A DNA stretch of 64,000 nt, from NCBI GenBank assembly GCA_020851555.1, contig JADZCM010000038.1, positions 124,001 to 188,000 of the forward strand. Direction: 5' to 3'. The notes under the pieces are model-generated. The model did no database searches. It saw only the letters and a program-made list of their open reading frames with translations, and was not told the origin of the DNA. Shown here one piece after another: positions 57,250 through 64,000 of the stretch. Each line of letters opens with the position of its first letter. Position 1 is the first letter of the stretch. This DNA is from Bryobacterales bacterium (GTDB lineage Bacteria > Acidobacteriota > Terriglobia > Bryobacterales > Bryobacteraceae). The position numbers and the translations under genes were made by a program.

Positions 57250-57303
57250 GGCCAGTCACCTCCTCCTTTCATTATGACAGAAGCCAGGTGCAACACAGAC
57301 TGC

Positions 57304-57768
57304 CTACATCTTGATCCGGGGCTGCACAACTTTCGATTCGACAGCCTTGGTGGAGAAGGAATGCCAAACGCCGCACCACAACTTCCCCGTCGCAAGGAGT
57401 TCGTCGAAGCCTTCGTCTTGGCGCATGAAGGCACGCCATTCTGCGCCCACATCCAATTTGAATGGCAATGCCGGACCTACGTAGTTGACGACCACAAAAT
57501 TCGACGATGCCATGTGACGCATGCGCTTCCAACGTGAATCGTAGACTTGTAGGGAGAGGTTCGTCAACGTCGTTGGTGCCGTTCCGACGTTACGGACACT
57601 GACTGACAGAAACGTAGGATTGCCCGCCGGTGGCGGCATCTGCTTCATTCCTGGCAGTGCGGAAACTCGAAGGTGTGGCCCGGCGGTCATTCTGGTGTAG
57701 ACATTCCAGCCAAGGCTGGCGACACCAGTACACGCGCCGATCCAGGCAACCCAAGGCACGGCTTCCAT
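57304..57768 (-). CDS. Hypothetical membrane-anchored protein, island cargo
   Basis: 154 residues, unrecognised. One N-terminal membrane segment (AVPWVAWIGACTGVASLGWNVY) is followed by a beta-sandwich-like domain with FLSVSVRNVGTAPTTLTNLSLQVYD, a pattern seen in small membrane-anchored proteins of mobile elements. The soluble domain faces one side of the membrane and has no catalytic motif. It is transcribed towards the tiny ORF and away from the neighbouring cargo gene's start. Function unknown. Confidence 0.6.
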   Translation of the reverse strand: MEAVPWVAWIGACTGVASLGWNVYTRMTAGPHLRVSALPGMKQMPPPAGNPTFLSVSVRNVGTAPTTLTNLSLQVYDSRWKRMRHMASSNFVVVNYVGPALPFKLDVGAEWRAFMRQDEGFDELLATGKLWCGVWHSFSTKAVESKVVQPRIKM

Positions 57769-57794
57769 TTAAACTCATGATAGCGGTTGGATGA

Positions 57795-58181
57795 CTACCG
57801 TGTGAATGTACGCAATACGCGCCTACACATCACCATCGCGGACGTCTTCCGGTTCCACGCCCGCTGCACCTCAGTAACACAACGCAGCCAAGGGTTGTTG
57901 ATCACCTCGATGCATTCCGCAATCGCACGCTCCGTCGTCGTGTCCACTTCGCCGTCGTGCCGGATGGCCAACAGCCGATGATGCCAATGGTAGGCATTGG
58001 CGATGTTCCGCCCGAGGTCGTGCAGGACCGCAATTGCCGCCCTCCGCGTTACGGGACCTTGCCCTGGCCTGTCCACGCTCCGCAAAGTCCCGCGCAGAAG
58101 GTTGCGGATGTCGTCATCGAAATTGCCCTCTTGGGAAACCACCACCTGGTCTCTTGGAACCGCACTCACTCGCGTCGCCAC
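57795..58181 (-). CDS. Hypothetical protein, island cargo
   Basis: 128 residues, unrecognised. The GTG start follows an AAGGGGAGA ribosome site. It is helical and rich in Arg, Asn and His, with AVLHDLGRNIANAYHWHHRLLAIRHDGE in the middle and CIEVINNPWLRCVTEVQRAWNRK towards the end. No signal or membrane segment. It ends 26 bases before the membrane-anchored cargo gene and may be its operon partner. Confidence 0.55.
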   Translation of the reverse strand: MATRVSAVPRDQVVVSQEGNFDDDIRNLLRGTLRSVDRPGQGPVTRRAAIAVLHDLGRNIANAYHWHHRLLAIRHDGEVDTTTERAIAECIEVINNPWLRCVTEVQRAWNRKTSAMVMCRRVLRTFTR

Positions 58182-58284
58182 TTGTCTCCCCTTGAATTCT
58201 GCCTACTATCGCCAACTGAACTGCCAGCCCCAGCGGGCTAGACATGAGCGCTTCCCCCGCGCTCTCGTGGAGCGCCCTGAGGAA

Positions 58285-58449
58285 AGCGCGCCACGATTCG
58301 AGATATTGCGCCAGCGTCTGCTTCTGTGGCGCTTCGCGGAGAATTCCCAGACGTAGTTCGCGGCGGGCCTCCTGGATTTTGTTGAGGATTGCCTCCTGGG
58401 TGTCGCCGCTGAAGAACTTCCTCTTCGGTTTGTCACCCTGCCAACCGAT
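58285..58449 (-). pseudogene. Fragment resembling a tyrosine integrase N-terminus
   Basis: An open stretch reads GDKPKRKFFSGDTQEAILNK, then IQEARRELRLGILREAPQ and KQTLAQYLESW. This is the pattern of the arm-binding domain and the start of the core-binding domain of phage-type integrases (compare K.KR.F.G.T..EA...L...... and .TV..YL..W). Upstream it is cut by the truncated IS3 and downstream the similarity stops near LESW. The catalytic part is absent. It is the best candidate for the recombinase that brought the island in. Confidence 0.5.
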
Positions 58450-58975
58450 GGTGAGAGCGCCGCGCCAGCGCCATGCGCAGGGCGGCCAGCGTCAGACCGG
58501 CCTCCAGGGTGCGATCCAGCTCCCAGCCGATCAGCCGGCGCGAATACGCATCCAGGATCACCGCCAGGAACACGAACTCCTCCTGCAGTCGAACGTAGGT
58601 GATGTCGGCGACCCACAGTTGATCCACGTCGGTCAGCACCATCTGTCGAGCCAGGTTCGGATAGACCCGCAGCGCGTGCTCCGAATCGGTGGTCACCACA
58701 AACCTTCGACGCCGCACGCACAACAGGTTGTCCTCGCGCATCAGGCGGGACACCCGCTTGGCATTCACGGTCCAGCCCCGGCGCCGCAGTTCCGCGGTGA
58801 TGCGCGGCCGGCCGTAACTGGGCATCTCCAGCGCGATCCGCTGGATCGCATCCCACAGGTTCATGTCTGGGTCCGGTTCCGGCGGGGCCTCCCGCTGATG
58901 GCGGTAGAAGCTGGCCCGGCTCAGATCGGTCCGCTCGATCATGCGCCCAATGGTCAGTGCGCGCCGTACCTTCAT
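58433..58975 (-). pseudogene. IS3 transposase OrfB, C-terminally truncated
   Basis: 180 codons from ATG 58975 (overlapping the orfA stop as ATGA). The HTH_21-type region (SRASFYRHQ, then EMPSYGRPRITAELRRRGW) and the integrase core are present with the first two catalytic aspartates in WVADITYV and VILDAYSRRLIGWELD. The region that should hold the third residue (Glu) is lost; the frame ends RRSHHRLAG after the breakpoint. Full-length relatives are about 270-290 residues. Confidence 0.85.
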
Positions 58976-59387
58976 GTCTTCGGCCGCCTTCTCGCAGATC
59001 GCACCGTAGATCGCGGATTTCCAGTCAATGCCTGCAGCATCCGCTGTTCTTCGATGCGCTGCAAGCATCCCTTCAAAAAATCGATCTCCAATGCATGGCG
59101 GCCGATCTTCCGCTCCAGTTCTGCGACGCGGCCTCCAACCAGCGGCGGTTTCCCCCGCCCGGAAAGACATCCCCCGGACCCTGGCGGACCTCACGCCGCC
59201 ACCGATGGAGTACGTTCGGGTTCACTTCCAGCGCCCGGGCTACCTCCCCGACTGGAATGCCCTGTTCCAGTTGTCGAACCGCCGTCAGCTTGAAATCTCG
59301 TGTGAACTGCCTGCGAGACAATCCCATGACTCATTCTCCCCTTTCGCTGCAAAATGAGTCTTAACTGGTTGTCTCAATTTCGGGGAC
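58436..59387 (-). mobile_element. Truncated, inactive IS3-family element
   Basis: The left end is preserved: TGTCCCCGAAATTGAGACAA starts at 59387 on the minus strand, an IS3-like terminal repeat, 60 bases before orfA. The right end is missing because orfB breaks off into the integrase-like fragment at about 58440. orfA carries a 1-bp deletion. Both lesions make the copy non-functional. Confidence 0.8.
58972..59327 (-). pseudogene. IS3 OrfA with a single-base deletion
   Basis: The frame from ATG 59327 gives MGLSRRQFTRDFKLTAVRQL and a helix-turn-helix (VGEVARALEVNPNVLHRWRRE) up to RRWLE. It then switches frame to GRVAELERKIGRHALEIDFL and reaches the normal orfA stop overlapping orfB. The span is 356 bases, exactly one short of a multiple of three, which places one missing G in the run after TTGGA. 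Confidence 0.85.
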
Positions 59388-59662
59388 AAGTCCATAACCC
59401 TCACGGCCGCCTCGACCGGATCTGCAGACATGGATCGCCGTGTGTACCATCCGGGGTTTCGCCACAAACCGCAATCGCTGCCAACAAGGCGAAGCCGCAA
59501 CGCCACGGTAATCGGCGTCACCCGCCTAGCAGCACCCGTGGCAGCAGTGGCGCGGCGAAACACGCCTTCTCGGGGCTTTGCACGACTGACGGCGAATCGT
59601 AGGCAAGTGTCGAGCCCGCAAGGACATACCTAGACAAGAGTGACGCCACTTGGCAGCCCCTA
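59388..59662. other. Non-coding remnant between IS3 and attR
   Basis: No convincing gene on either strand; the short open frames have no family resemblance. With the attR copy and the promoter region, the gene-free stretch extends to 59830. Confidence 0.5.
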
Positions 59663-59714
59663 AACTGGCTTCGAACCAGTAGGCCGGGGGTTCGAGTCCC
59701 TCCGGGCGCGCCAC
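59663..59714. repeat. attR: 52-bp copy of the tRNA-Arg 3' half
   Basis: Identical to 55070-55121. It lacks the acceptor 5' strand and D arm, so it is not a tRNA gene. Confidence 0.93.
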
Positions 59715-59797
59715 TCGCCATCCCGGCGCAACCGACCCGCTTTGCGCCCGCACACAGCGCCGCCGGCCGGCGCGGCAACAACGCCGCCGCCCGATGC

Positions 59798-59803
59798 TAT
59801 ACT
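59798..59803 (+). promoter_or_regulatory. Candidate -10 (TATACT) for the adh operon
   Basis: GCTATACT lies 27 bases before the ATG at 59831; it is the first promoter-like element beyond the island. Confidence 0.45.
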
Positions 59804-59830
59804 GGCTCAGGTTTTGGTCCGGAAGACCCT

Positions 59831-60865
59831 ATGAAAGCGCTCATGAAGTACGCGCCCGGGGACGGGAACGTCGAAATCCGGGAAATTGAAGAACCCGTTT
59901 GCGGGGAGAATCAGGTCAAAGTGGAGGTCGCCTTCTGCGGCGTCTGCGGAACCGACCTGCACGTCATGCGCGACACCTTCCGTAACTACCCGCCCGTCAT
60001 TCTGGGGCACGAGTTTTCCGGCAGGATCGTGGAACGGGGCAGCAAGGTCACCAGCGTGTCGGTAGGCGATGCTGTGACAGTCCTCGGCGCGACCGCGGTC
60101 ACCTGCGGCCAGTGCACCTTCTGCCGTTCCGGCAACTTCATGTTCTGCCGCAACCGCCGGGGAATGGGCCACGGCGTCAACGGCGCGTTCACTCGATACG
60201 CGGTGGTGCGGCCGGACCAGGCCTACCGTATCCCGGAAGGTTTCGCCCTGGACGAGGCGGCGCTCAGCGAACCCTTCGCGGCCGCGCTACAGGCCGTCAC
60301 CGAGGTGACGCAGGTCCGGCTCGGCGACACCGCGCTCATCTCAGGGTCCGGTCCCATCGGCCTGCTCTGCCTGAAATTGCTGGTTGCGGAGGGCGTGAAG
60401 ACCATCGTCGCCGGCGCTGCCGGGGACGGCGCCCGCCTTGAGTCCGCGCGGGCCATCGGCGCCGCCTGCGTGGTCAACATCGGCGAGCGCAGCCTGGCCG
60501 ACGCAGTGCGCGACGAAACGGGCGGCGCGGGAGTGGATGTCGCCTTCGAGTGCGCGGGGCACCCCGATTCCGTGCGCGGCTGCCTGGAGGCCCTCCGCCC
60601 CATGGGGCGCTATACGCAGGTCGCCATCTGCGGCCGCGAGATTCAGTTCCCCATCGACCACATCTTTTATAAGCAACTCACCATGGGCGGCTCGGTTTGC
60701 TATACCGCCCGCACTTGGGAGCGACTGATGAAGATCTACGCCCAGGGAAGGGTGCGCCTGGGCGATCTCATCTCCGCCAGGCTGCCGCTCGCGGAGTGGC
60801 GTACGGCCTTCGATCTGTGCATCGAGAAGAAGGCGCTGAAAGTACTCCTTTACCCAGAGGCGTAA
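59831..60865 (+). CDS. Zinc-dependent medium-chain alcohol/polyol dehydrogenase
   Basis: 344 residues. The catalytic zinc region is CGVCGTDLHV (about residues 37-46) plus GHEFSG. The structural zinc lobe is CGQCTFCRSGNFMFC with four cysteines. The NAD(P) fold has GSGPIGLLCLKLL. It resembles sorbitol/threonine dehydrogenase-type enzymes that oxidise sugar alcohols or related secondary alcohols. It begins a plus-strand operon with an SDR, an M24 peptidase and an aldehyde dehydrogenase, which suggests stepwise oxidation of one compound. The substrate is not known. Confidence 0.88.
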   Translation: MKALMKYAPGDGNVEIREIEEPVCGENQVKVEVAFCGVCGTDLHVMRDTFRNYPPVILGHEFSGRIVERGSKVTSVSVGDAVTVLGATAVTCGQCTFCRSGNFMFCRNRRGMGHGVNGAFTRYAVVRPDQAYRIPEGFALDEAALSEPFAAALQAVTEVTQVRLGDTALISGSGPIGLLCLKLLVAEGVKTIVAGAAGDGARLESARAIGAACVVNIGERSLADAVRDETGGAGVDVAFECAGHPDSVRGCLEALRPMGRYTQVAICGREIQFPIDHIFYKQLTMGGSVCYTARTWERLMKIYAQGRVRLGDLISARLPLAEWRTAFDLCIEKKALKVLLYPEA

Positions 60866-60949
60866 GATGCTGCTCAGTCGCCGGTGGAAATCGACGGTGG
60901 TCAGGGCGGCCACGACCATGATCTATTTGGCACGCGAGGTGTAACGCAG

Positions 60950-61807
60950 ATGTCATCCGAAAAGAAGTACACTCCCCCCAACGAGATGCCTCCAGCCCCC
61001 ATTCACAGGGTGCTCGCCGGCCAAAAAGCTCTGGTAACCGGCGCCAGCAAGGGCCTTGGCGAAGGAATCGCGATCGGCTTCGGCCAGGCCGGGGCCGACG
61101 TTCTGGTGAACTACCACGGCGACGAGGAGGGCGCCAGGCGCACCGCGGCGGCCATCGAGGCGCACGGCGGAAAGGCGGTCATCTTCAAGGCCGACGTTTC
61201 CCAAGAAGACGAGGTGAAGGCCATGTTCCAGTACATGATCGACACCTTCGGCCGTCTGGACATCTGCGTGTCCAACTCCGGTATCCAGCTCAACGCCCCG
61301 CTGGACGAGATGACGCTGTACCAGTGGCAGCGCGTCATCGACGTGAATCTCACCGGCATGTTCCTGTGCGCGCGGGAGGCCATACGGTTGTTCAAGAAGC
61401 AGGGAATTGACCGGCGGATCTCCTACGCCGCGGGCAAGCTGATCTTCATGAGTTCGGTGCACGACATCATCCCCTGGGAGGGCCACGCCAACTACGCCGC
61501 CGCCAAGGGAGGCATCATGCTGCTCATGAAAAGCCTCGCGCAGGAGGTCGCCCATCTCCGCATTCGGGTGAACGCCATCTCGCCCGGCGCCATCCGCACC
61601 CCCATGAATGTGGAGAAGCTGACGTCGCCGGAGATCTTCGACTCCGTGCTGCTGCGGCTGATCCCCTGCAAACGCATCGGCGAATCGGAGGACGTGGCGC
61701 GGGCCACGGTGTGGCTCGCGTCCGACGAGTCGGATTACGTTCACGGCACTACGATCTATATCGACGGTGGCATGACCCTCTACCCCGGGTTCATCGGCGC
61801 GGGCTAG
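60950..61807 (+). CDS. Short-chain dehydrogenase/reductase
   Basis: 285 residues from ATG 60950, behind a GAGGTG ribosome site. The cofactor motif is TGASKGLGEG (about 30-39), the NAG-type motif reads SNSGI, and the catalytic residues are Ser in FMSSVHD and Tyr-Lys in NYAAAKGG. The C-terminal GTTIYIDGG is typical of glucose 1-dehydrogenase-like SDRs. A short insertion (KQGIDRRISYAAG) lies before the catalytic serine. The N-terminal 20 residues extend beyond most family members. Second gene of the operon, 84 bases after the dehydrogenase. Confidence 0.88.
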   Translation: MSSEKKYTPPNEMPPAPIHRVLAGQKALVTGASKGLGEGIAIGFGQAGADVLVNYHGDEEGARRTAAAIEAHGGKAVIFKADVSQEDEVKAMFQYMIDTFGRLDICVSNSGIQLNAPLDEMTLYQWQRVIDVNLTGMFLCAREAIRLFKKQGIDRRISYAAGKLIFMSSVHDIIPWEGHANYAAAKGGIMLLMKSLAQEVAHLRIRVNAISPGAIRTPMNVEKLTSPEIFDSVLLRLIPCKRIGESEDVARATVWLASDESDYVHGTTIYIDGGMTLYPGFIGAG

Positions 61808-61837
61808 TGTCCTCGGGGCGAGGAAGGAGGGGGCGCT

Positions 61838-63034
61838 ATGCCCAACCAGGAACGGCTGGAGCGGATGCGGCGGGCCATGGAGGCCGGCGGCTTCGATGTG
61901 CTCGTTCTTCGCTGGCCGGAGAACGTGCTCTTCCTCAGCGGCTTCTGGCCCATGATTGGAGCCGCCGCTCTCGTCTTTCCCCGTGAGGGCGAAGCGGTAT
62001 GCATCCTTCCCCACTGTTACGAAAGCGAGGCGCGGCCCTTCCTGTGGGAGGCCGGGACCCGCTTCTACCGCTACGGTGTGCTCGATGCCCCCGAACCGCT
62101 CTCCGCGCTGCGGGACATCCTGGCCGGGACCGCGCGGGACAAGCGTTGGAGGAGGATCGGATACGACGGGTCCTTCGCGGCTGTCGCGCCATCCTGGAAC
62201 AGCGCGGAGATCCTGGTGCCTGCCGCCACTAACGCCGCGCTGTTGCAGAGCGCCTTCCAGGACGGCGAACTCATCGACGCCTCGCCCATGCTGCACGCCG
62301 AGCGGCTCACCAAGACCGCTTACGAGATCTCGAAGATCCGCCTGGCGAGCGAGATCTCCTGCCTGGGGCTGGAGGCTTTCGACCAATCCGTAGACGTGGG
62401 CATCCCGGGCGTTGAACTCGCGGCGCTGGTCGAGCACGCCGTAATGGCGCGCGGCACGGGCAGCCGGGGAGCGCAGCGGGTGAGGGCCTACGCGCAAGTA
62501 GCGGTGGGACCCGAGGAGTCCGCCGTGGGCTACCGGCCGAACGAAGTCTCGACGCTCCGCAAGCTGGAAGGCGGGGACGTGGCGCTGCTGGAACTCGGTG
62601 TCGTGGCTGACGGCTACTGGGCCGACCGGACCCGGGTGAGAATAGCGGGCAAGCCTTCCGGCGATCAGTTGCGCGTCTTCGAAACCGTGCGCAAAGCTCA
62701 GGAAGCCGCCGTCGCGGCAATCCGCCCCGGCGTCAGCGCGGCGGAGGTGGACGAAGCGGCCCGGTCCGTCATTGAGGCTGCCGGGTACGGCGCGTTCTTC
62801 CCCCACATCACGGGTCATGGCGTGGGATTCGCCTATCACGAAGCCGGGCCGAAGCTGGCTCCAGGCTCCCGGGACCTCCTCCAGGAAGGGATGGTGACGT
62901 CGGTTGAACCAGGCGTGTACTTCACGCCCTGCGGAGGATTCCGGATCGAGGACGACGTGCTGGTGACACGGGATGGCTCCGAGGTCATGGGCCCCTTCCG
63001 CACGTCGGTGGGCGCTCCCGATCGAGTAGGATAG
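61838..63034 (+). CDS. M24-family (Xaa-Pro peptidase-like) protein
   Basis: 398 residues. An N-terminal creatinase-like domain is followed by a pita-bread fold from about residue 165. The metal ligands can be traced: ELG...GYWADRTR (first position Glu instead of the usual Asp, second Asp kept), GHGVGFAYHE (His), VEPGVYF (Glu) and RIEDDVLV (Glu). The Asp-to-Glu change may alter metal binding, so activity as a peptidase is not assured; creatinase-like or other C-N hydrolases also share this fold. A GGAGGGGG ribosome site precedes the ATG. The peptidase-like gene is an unexpected member of a dehydrogenase operon. Confidence 0.83.
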   Translation: MPNQERLERMRRAMEAGGFDVLVLRWPENVLFLSGFWPMIGAAALVFPREGEAVCILPHCYESEARPFLWEAGTRFYRYGVLDAPEPLSALRDILAGTARDKRWRRIGYDGSFAAVAPSWNSAEILVPAATNAALLQSAFQDGELIDASPMLHAERLTKTAYEISKIRLASEISCLGLEAFDQSVDVGIPGVELAALVEHAVMARGTGSRGAQRVRAYAQVAVGPEESAVGYRPNEVSTLRKLEGGDVALLELGVVADGYWADRTRVRIAGKPSGDQLRVFETVRKAQEAAVAAIRPGVSAAEVDEAARSVIEAAGYGAFFPHITGHGVGFAYHEAGPKLAPGSRDLLQEGMVTSVEPGVYFTPCGGFRIEDDVLVTRDGSEVMGPFRTSVGAPDRVG

Positions 63035-63105
63035 TGAGCGAGGCGGCCCGCCAGTTACGGGCCGGGCAGCCCGAGGATTCATAGAGTAATGAGGAGGGAA
63101 TATCG

Positions 63106-64000
63106 GTGTTGACCCCCGTTGAAACAGAGGATCGCTATTTTATTCCGGAAAGCGGCTACCCGGCCGACCCGGTCAGCGGCGAAGCGCCGCTCAAGTTGAA
63201 GTACTTTTCCGGCGGCCAATGGCGGGAATCGAAGACCGCGAAGTACATGCCATGCTACAACCCGTCCACCGGCGCGGTCATCGCGTATGCCCCGCAGTGC
63301 ACGGCGGATGAGGTGGAGTCGGCCATACAGGCTGCCGTGGATGCGTTTCCCGCGTGGTCGGATACCCCCGTCGGCAAGCGCGTTCAGGTGCTGTTCAGAA
63401 TGAAGGCGCTGGTGGAGGCGCACCTCGACGAGCTCACCCACCTGCTCGCCAAAGAGATGGGCAAGAAGTGGGACGAGGCGATGGGCGACGTGCTCAAGGT
63501 GGTCGAGGTGATCGAGTTCGCCTGCGGCGCGCCGCACATCATGAAGGGCGAAGCGCTGATGAACGTCTCAGCCGGATACGACACCACGCGCTACAACCAT
63601 CCGATCGGAGTTTTCGCCGGCATCGCGCCCTGGAACTTCCCCGCCATGATCCCGCAGGGCTGGATGGTACCCATCTGTGTGGCGACCGGCAACTGCATGG
63701 TGCTGAAGGCCGCCAGTTTCGTGCCCCAGTCGTCCATGCGCATCACGGAACTGTGGCGGGAGGCGGGGCTTCCGGCGGGCGTTCTCAACCTGGTCACCAC
63801 CAGCCGCCACGAGGCGGAGATCCTGCTGCGCCATCCCGAGATCAAGGGCGTGAGCTTCGTCGGCTCGACCAGCGTCGGGCTGCACATCTACAAAACGGCC
63901 GCGGAGCACGGCAAGCGGGTGCAGGCCCTGACCGAGGCCAAGAATCACGCTCTGGTGCTCCGCGACTGTAACGTGGACCGCACGGCGCGGGGGATCATCA
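63106..64000 (+). CDS. Aldehyde dehydrogenase, methylmalonate-semialdehyde type (3' part missing)
   Basis: 298 residues, cut by the window end. The ALDH fold is clear: YNPSTGAVIA, PIGVFAGIAPWNFPAM, NCMVLKAASFVPQSS and SFVGSTSVGLHIY. The motif LTEAKNHALVL and the PWNFPAM segment resemble the CoA-acylating methylmalonate-semialdehyde dehydrogenase group; the catalytic cysteine would lie beyond the edge. The GTG start has a GAGGAGGG site 7 bases upstream. Fourth gene of the operon, 71 bases after the M24 gene. Whether it forms acyl-CoA or free acid cannot be told from this part. Confidence 0.85.
   Translation, partial: MLTPVETEDRYFIPESGYPADPVSGEAPLKLKYFSGGQWRESKTAKYMPCYNPSTGAVIAYAPQCTADEVESAIQAAVDAFPAWSDTPVGKRVQVLFRMKALVEAHLDELTHLLAKEMGKKWDEAMGDVLKVVEVIEFACGAPHIMKGEALMNVSAGYDTTRYNHPIGVFAGIAPWNFPAMIPQGWMVPICVATGNCMVLKAASFVPQSSMRITELWREAGLPAGVLNLVTTSRHEAEILLRHPEIKGVSFVGSTSVGLHIYKTAAEHGKRVQALTEAKNHALVLRDCNVDRTARGII

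Larger units (their letters stand above)
55070..59714. mobile_element. 4.6-kb genomic island integrated in tRNA-Arg(UCG)
   Basis: Bounded by a perfect 52-bp direct repeat covering the 3' half of the tRNA (55070-55121 and 59663-59714), the classic footprint of a tyrosine-recombinase element. The interior is visibly less GC-rich than the flanks. It holds a three-gene plus-strand cassette (55349-57048), minus-strand cargo genes (57160-58181), a fragment resembling an integrase N-terminus (58285-58449) and a dead IS3 (58436-59387). No intact integrase is seen, so the island is probably fixed or needs help in trans. The repeat is still perfect, which suggests fairly recent arrival or selection on the tRNA copy. 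Confidence 0.88.

Noticed and set aside
59663-59714. A second tRNA-Arg gene
   Set aside because: Only the anticodon stem to CCA is present; the acceptor 5' strand and D arm are missing. It is the island's attR duplication.
60953-63082. 709-codon minus-strand frame opposite SDR and M24 genes
   Set aside because: A shadow; the plus-strand proteins have intact catalytic motifs, and the antisense frame has none.

Overview
The window looks like a chromosome segment from a Solibacter/Bryobacter-type acidobacterium. Base composition is high GC. It has large Oar-like TonB-dependent receptors, seven Ig-like modules ending in the C-terminal domain type (TIGR03437) that is abundant in that group, many Tat-exported sugar enzymes, and a futalosine-type menaquinone gene pair. 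The assignment rests on gene content and style; no rRNA is present. No CRISPR array was seen.

Layout. 1-8 kb: a cupin gene (partial) divergent from a DnaE-type error-prone polymerase with a near-consensus SOS box, then a plug-less outer-membrane receptor, then mqnP-mqnE. 8-31 kb is a carbohydrate region: GH127 arabinofuranosidase; a minus-strand operon of sugar epimerase, transaldolase, E2, E3 and a fused E1 of a 2-oxoacid dehydrogenase; an Oar-like receptor; a fucose/arabinose isomerase-like protein; a Tat-exported Gfo/Idh/MocA oxidoreductase with a DUF362 protein; a REP-associated (RAYT) transposase between palindromic repeat arrays; and a secreted LacZ-type beta-galactosidase. 31-36 kb: queD-dinG, then a lower-GC type II restriction-modification pair (SPPYW methyltransferase plus PaeR7I/XhoI-like endonuclease). 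36-46 kb: the Ig-repeat protein, a TPR/ABC permease/TolC operon, a VOC protein, an exopolysaccharide sugar transferase, an orphan Flp pilin and an MFS transporter. 46-55 kb: tsaC, prfB with its programmed frameshift, a phosphoesterase, an actinobacterial-style Kgd fusion (E2 catalytic domain plus 2-oxoglutarate dehydrogenase E1), small secreted or membrane proteins, a CYTH protein and tRNA-Arg(UCG).

55.07-59.71 kb is a 4.6-kb genomic island integrated in the 3' half of tRNA-Arg, bounded by a perfect 52-bp direct repeat. It carries a three-gene cassette ending in a PD-(D/E)XK nuclease-like protein, two further cargo genes, a tiny ORF with a strong ribosome site, a fragment resembling the N-terminus of a tyrosine integrase, and a dead IS3 copy (1-bp deletion in orfA, truncated orfB). 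It is the best candidate in the window for an undescribed system, probably defence-related. After it comes an operon of alcohol dehydrogenase, SDR, M24 peptidase and aldehyde dehydrogenase (cut by the window end).

Assignments are from motif reading and memory of families; no database search was run.
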